A DNA stretch of 8,411 nucleotides, taken from assembly GCA_910586375.1 (NCBI GenBank), contig CAJUIE010000041.1, positions 3,701 through 12,111 on the forward strand, given 5' to 3'. The position numbers and the translations under genes are program-made. The notes beneath the pieces are model-generated. The model worked only from the letters and a program-made list of their open reading frames with translations. It searched no databases and was not told the origin of the DNA. Position 1 is the first letter of the stretch. Every line of letters starts with the position of its first letter. Of this stretch, positions 6,834 through 8,411 are shown one piece after another. Source of the stretch: an uncultured Alistipes sp. (GTDB lineage Bacteria; Bacteroidota; Bacteroidia; Bacteroidales; Rikenellaceae).

Positions 6834-7853
6834 TCAGCGCATCAGGAAGGAGAAGCGGTTGATATTTTTCAGAGCTATTCCCGTTCCGCGGGCTATAGCC
6901 CGCAAGGGGTCCTCGGCGACATGGAACGGCAGACCTGTTTTTTCGTGGAGACGACGATCGAGGCCTTTGATGAGGGCGCCGCCGCCTGCTAAGTAGATGC
7001 CGTTCTTCACGATGTCGGCGTAGAGTTCAGGGGGCATTGACTCCAGCACTTTCATCAGAGCCGCGTCGATTTTAGCCAGGGATTTTTCGAGGGCATAGGC
7101 GATCTCACTGTAGGAGAGCGAGACCGTTTGCGGCAGTGCAGTAAGCATGTTGGGGCCCGTCACAACAAAATCTTCAGGCTCTTCGTCAAGCTCAGCACCA
7201 GCAGCGCCGATCGAGCACTTAATCGCCTCGGCCGTACGCTCGCCGATGCGGATGTTATGCTGCTGGCGCACGTAGCTCTGGATGTCGGCCGTAAAGACGT
7301 CACCCGCCACGTTGATCGACTCCGAGCAGACGATGCCGCCCAGCGAAATGCAGGCTATCTCCGACGTACCACCGCCGATGTCGATGACCATGTTGCCCTC
7401 GGGGGCCTCGACATCAAGCCCGGCACCCAGAGCCGCAGCCATTGGTTCATAGATCATGTAGACCTCGCGACCGCCCGCATGTTCGGCCGAATCGCGCACG
7501 GCGCGAATCTCCACATTGGTCGAGCCCGAGGGAATGCAAATCACCATCTTGAGCGACGGAGCAAAGAGGCTGCCTGAGGTCTTGACTTTTTTAATCATGC
7601 CGCGGAGCATCAGCTCCGTAGCATTGAAATCGGCGATCACACCATCCTTCAGCGGACGGATCGTCTTGATGTTGGGATTGGTTTTCTCGTGCATCTGGCG
7701 CGCTTGATGCCCAATAGCCACCAGCTTGCCCGAATGGACGTCCAGCGCCACAATCGAGGGCTCGTCAACCACCACTTTGCCGTTATGAAGAATCAGGGTA
7801 TTGGCCGTACCTAAGTCAATGGCCACCTCCTGCGTCAATGAAAATATTCCCAT
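6834..7853 (-). CDS. mreB: MreB, actin-like rod-shape filament protein
   Basis: MreB is the cytoplasmic bacterial actin that forms membrane-associated filaments and positions the elongation machinery. The 339-residue protein is full length for the family. Actin-fold nucleotide motifs are clear: phosphate-1 AIDLGTANT (11-19), catalytic-side EPMAAALGAG (136-145), phosphate-2 VIDIGGGTSEIA (156-167) and the adenosine motif YLAGGGALIKGLD (287-299). The N-terminus MGIFSLTQEVAIDLGT fits the usual MreB start, where a short hydrophobic lead contacts the membrane; the ATG at 7853 is therefore well supported. It is first in the minus-strand unit and is followed by a 340-base spacer before mreC instead of close packing, so its expression may be uncoupled from the rest. 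A promoter-like element lies about 95 bases upstream. I see nothing abnormal in the protein. Confidence 0.98.
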   Translation of the reverse strand: MGIFSLTQEVAIDLGTANTLILHNGKVVVDEPSIVALDVHSGKLVAIGHQARQMHEKTNPNIKTIRPLKDGVIADFNATELMLRGMIKKVKTSGSLFAPSLKMVICIPSGSTNVEIRAVRDSAEHAGGREVYMIYEPMAAALGAGLDVEAPEGNMVIDIGGGTSEIACISLGGIVCSESINVAGDVFTADIQSYVRQQHNIRIGERTAEAIKCSIGAAGAELDEEPEDFVVTGPNMLTALPQTVSLSYSEIAYALEKSLAKIDAALMKVLESMPPELYADIVKNGIYLAGGGALIKGLDRRLHEKTGLPFHVAEDPLRAIARGTGIALKNINRFSFLMR

Positions 7854-7946
7854 GCGTCAGCTTCCGTTATCTCATTAAACCATTATTTCACAGCTAATTA
7901 CGCCCCACGCTTACCACTTATAGCCGCGGGAGCGTACGTACCCGGA

Positions 7947-7954
7947 CAAAGGTA
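7947..7954 (-). promoter_or_regulatory. Candidate Bacteroidota -7 promoter element for mreB
   Basis: On the minus strand, TACCTTTG matches the Bacteroidota -7 consensus TAnnTTTG exactly. It would start transcription near 7940 and give a leader of about 87 bases before the mreB ATG. I find no clear TTTG at the -33 distance, so the call rests on the -7 element and position. An 8-base palindrome GTACGTAC (7934-7941) overlaps the expected start point. Confidence 0.55.
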
Positions 7955-7983
7955 GCAAAAAGCCTCTGAATTTCTGGTGTTTT

Positions 7984-8009
7984 TTTGTAATTTTTTTTAT
8001 TTATATTTG
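7984..8009 (+). promoter_or_regulatory. Candidate Bacteroidota promoter for gpsA
   Basis: TATATTTG at 8002-8009 matches TAnnTTTG exactly. A TTTG at 7984-7987 is present but only 14 bases upstream, shorter than the usual 19-21, so the -33 part is doubtful. Long T-runs (7980-7986 and 7991-7998) make the region very AT-rich. The transcription start would be near 8015, leaving a leader of about 16 bases before the gpsA ATG. Confidence 0.55.
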
Positions 8010-8030
8010 TATCTCAAAATTTCATTCCGC

Positions 8031-8411
8031 ATGGAATACAAAATCGGTAAAGAGGCCCGATGCGCCGTAATCGGTTACGGCAGCTGGGCAACAGCCATCG
8101 TCGGGCTCCTCGCTGCCAACGAAACGCGCGTGGGCTGGTATGTCCGCAATCCCGAAGTCCTCGAAGGCATACGCACCGAAGGACGCAACCCCCGATACCT
8201 GAGCGACCTGGAGTTTGACACCTCCCGCCTGGCTCCCTCCGATGACCTGAACGAAGTAGTCCGCCAGGCCGACATCCTCATTCTGGCAGCTCCATCGGCT
8301 TATCTGAAGACTTTTCTCGAGCCCCTGACCGAGCCGCTCGACGGCAAATTCGTCGTCTCGGCCATCAAAGGCATCGTCCCGGGGGATTACCAGACCGTCG
8401 TGGAGTATATT
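8031..8411 (+). CDS. gpsA: Glycerol-3-phosphate dehydrogenase [NAD(P)+], N-terminal part, cut by window edge
   Basis: GpsA reduces dihydroxyacetone phosphate to sn-glycerol-3-phosphate in the cytoplasm, the entry step to phospholipid synthesis. The 127 residues visible form the start of the Rossmann domain. VIGYGSWATAIVGLLA (13-28) contains the GxGSWxTA dinucleotide-binding loop typical of GpsA. VGWYVRNPEVLEGIRTEGRN (34-53) resembles the family's W-x-R region, followed by an N-P-x-YL segment (53-57) that is also characteristic. ILILAAPSAYL (82-92) and VSAIKGI (109-115) follow; Lys113 is in the position of the conserved substrate-binding Lys. The full protein is normally about 330 residues, so roughly the C-terminal 60 percent is beyond the window. 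The ATG at 8031 is the only plausible start. The gene is divergent from mreB and shares a 177-base intergenic region with it. Confidence 0.95.
   Translation, partial: MEYKIGKEARCAVIGYGSWATAIVGLLAANETRVGWYVRNPEVLEGIRTEGRNPRYLSDLEFDTSRLAPSDDLNEVVRQADILILAAPSAYLKTFLEPLTEPLDGKFVVSAIKGIVPGDYQTVVEYI

Noticed and set aside
6486..6992. Plus-strand open frame across the spacer and the mreB 3' end
   Set aside because: It spans hairpins and tandem repeats, has Pro/Ser/Leu low-complexity content and overlaps mreB antisense.
1..8411. Undescribed defence, mobile or biosynthetic system
   Set aside because: All proteins are recognisable housekeeping families; no transposase, integrase, tRNA, toxin-antitoxin or attachment site was seen.

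Overview
The window is a core cell-shape and cell-wall locus from a bacterium that is most likely in the Bacteroidota. My best guess is a GC-rich gut lineage such as Alistipes (Rikenellaceae). The evidence is the gene order mreB-mreC-mreD-mrdA-rodA, a RodA much longer than the proteobacterial form, starts without obvious Shine-Dalgarno sequences, and TAnnTTTG-type promoter elements in the one divergent intergenic region. The genus is an inference from style, not from a database match.

Layout. Almost everything is on the minus strand and reads right to left. From the divergent region at 7854-8030, mreB (7853-6834) comes first. A 340-base non-coding spacer (6833-6494) follows, then a tightly packed block: mreC (6493-5639), mreD (5637-5119), mrdA encoding PBP2 (5122-3293), rodA (3303-1864), and a P-type cation ATPase (1854 to beyond position 1). 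Junctions inside the block are a 1-base gap, a 4-base overlap, an 11-base overlap and a 9-base gap, so it reads as one transcription unit. On the other side, gpsA (glycerol-3-phosphate dehydrogenase) starts at 8031 on the plus strand and leaves the window at 8411.

How the genes work together. MreB forms the cytoplasmic filament. MreC and MreD connect it through the inner membrane to the elongation synthase, made of RodA (SEDS glycan polymerase) and PBP2 (transpeptidase). The ATPase is a Ca2+-type (type II) pump and is not a known part of the elongasome; it appears to be a passenger at the 3' end of the operon. GpsA makes glycerol-3-phosphate for phospholipids and is divergently transcribed.

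The genes are ordinary; no new protein system is visible. The unusual part is the mreB-mreC spacer. It holds a 10-12 base tandem repeat that is G-rich on the transcribed strand, two hairpins with identical 7-base arms about 180 bases apart, a large GGC/GCC stem with a nested hairpin between them, and a terminator-like hairpin plus U6 just before mreC. Together these look like an attenuator or a structured repeat that could set the MreB to MreCD/PBP2/RodA ratio. That function is a hypothesis.
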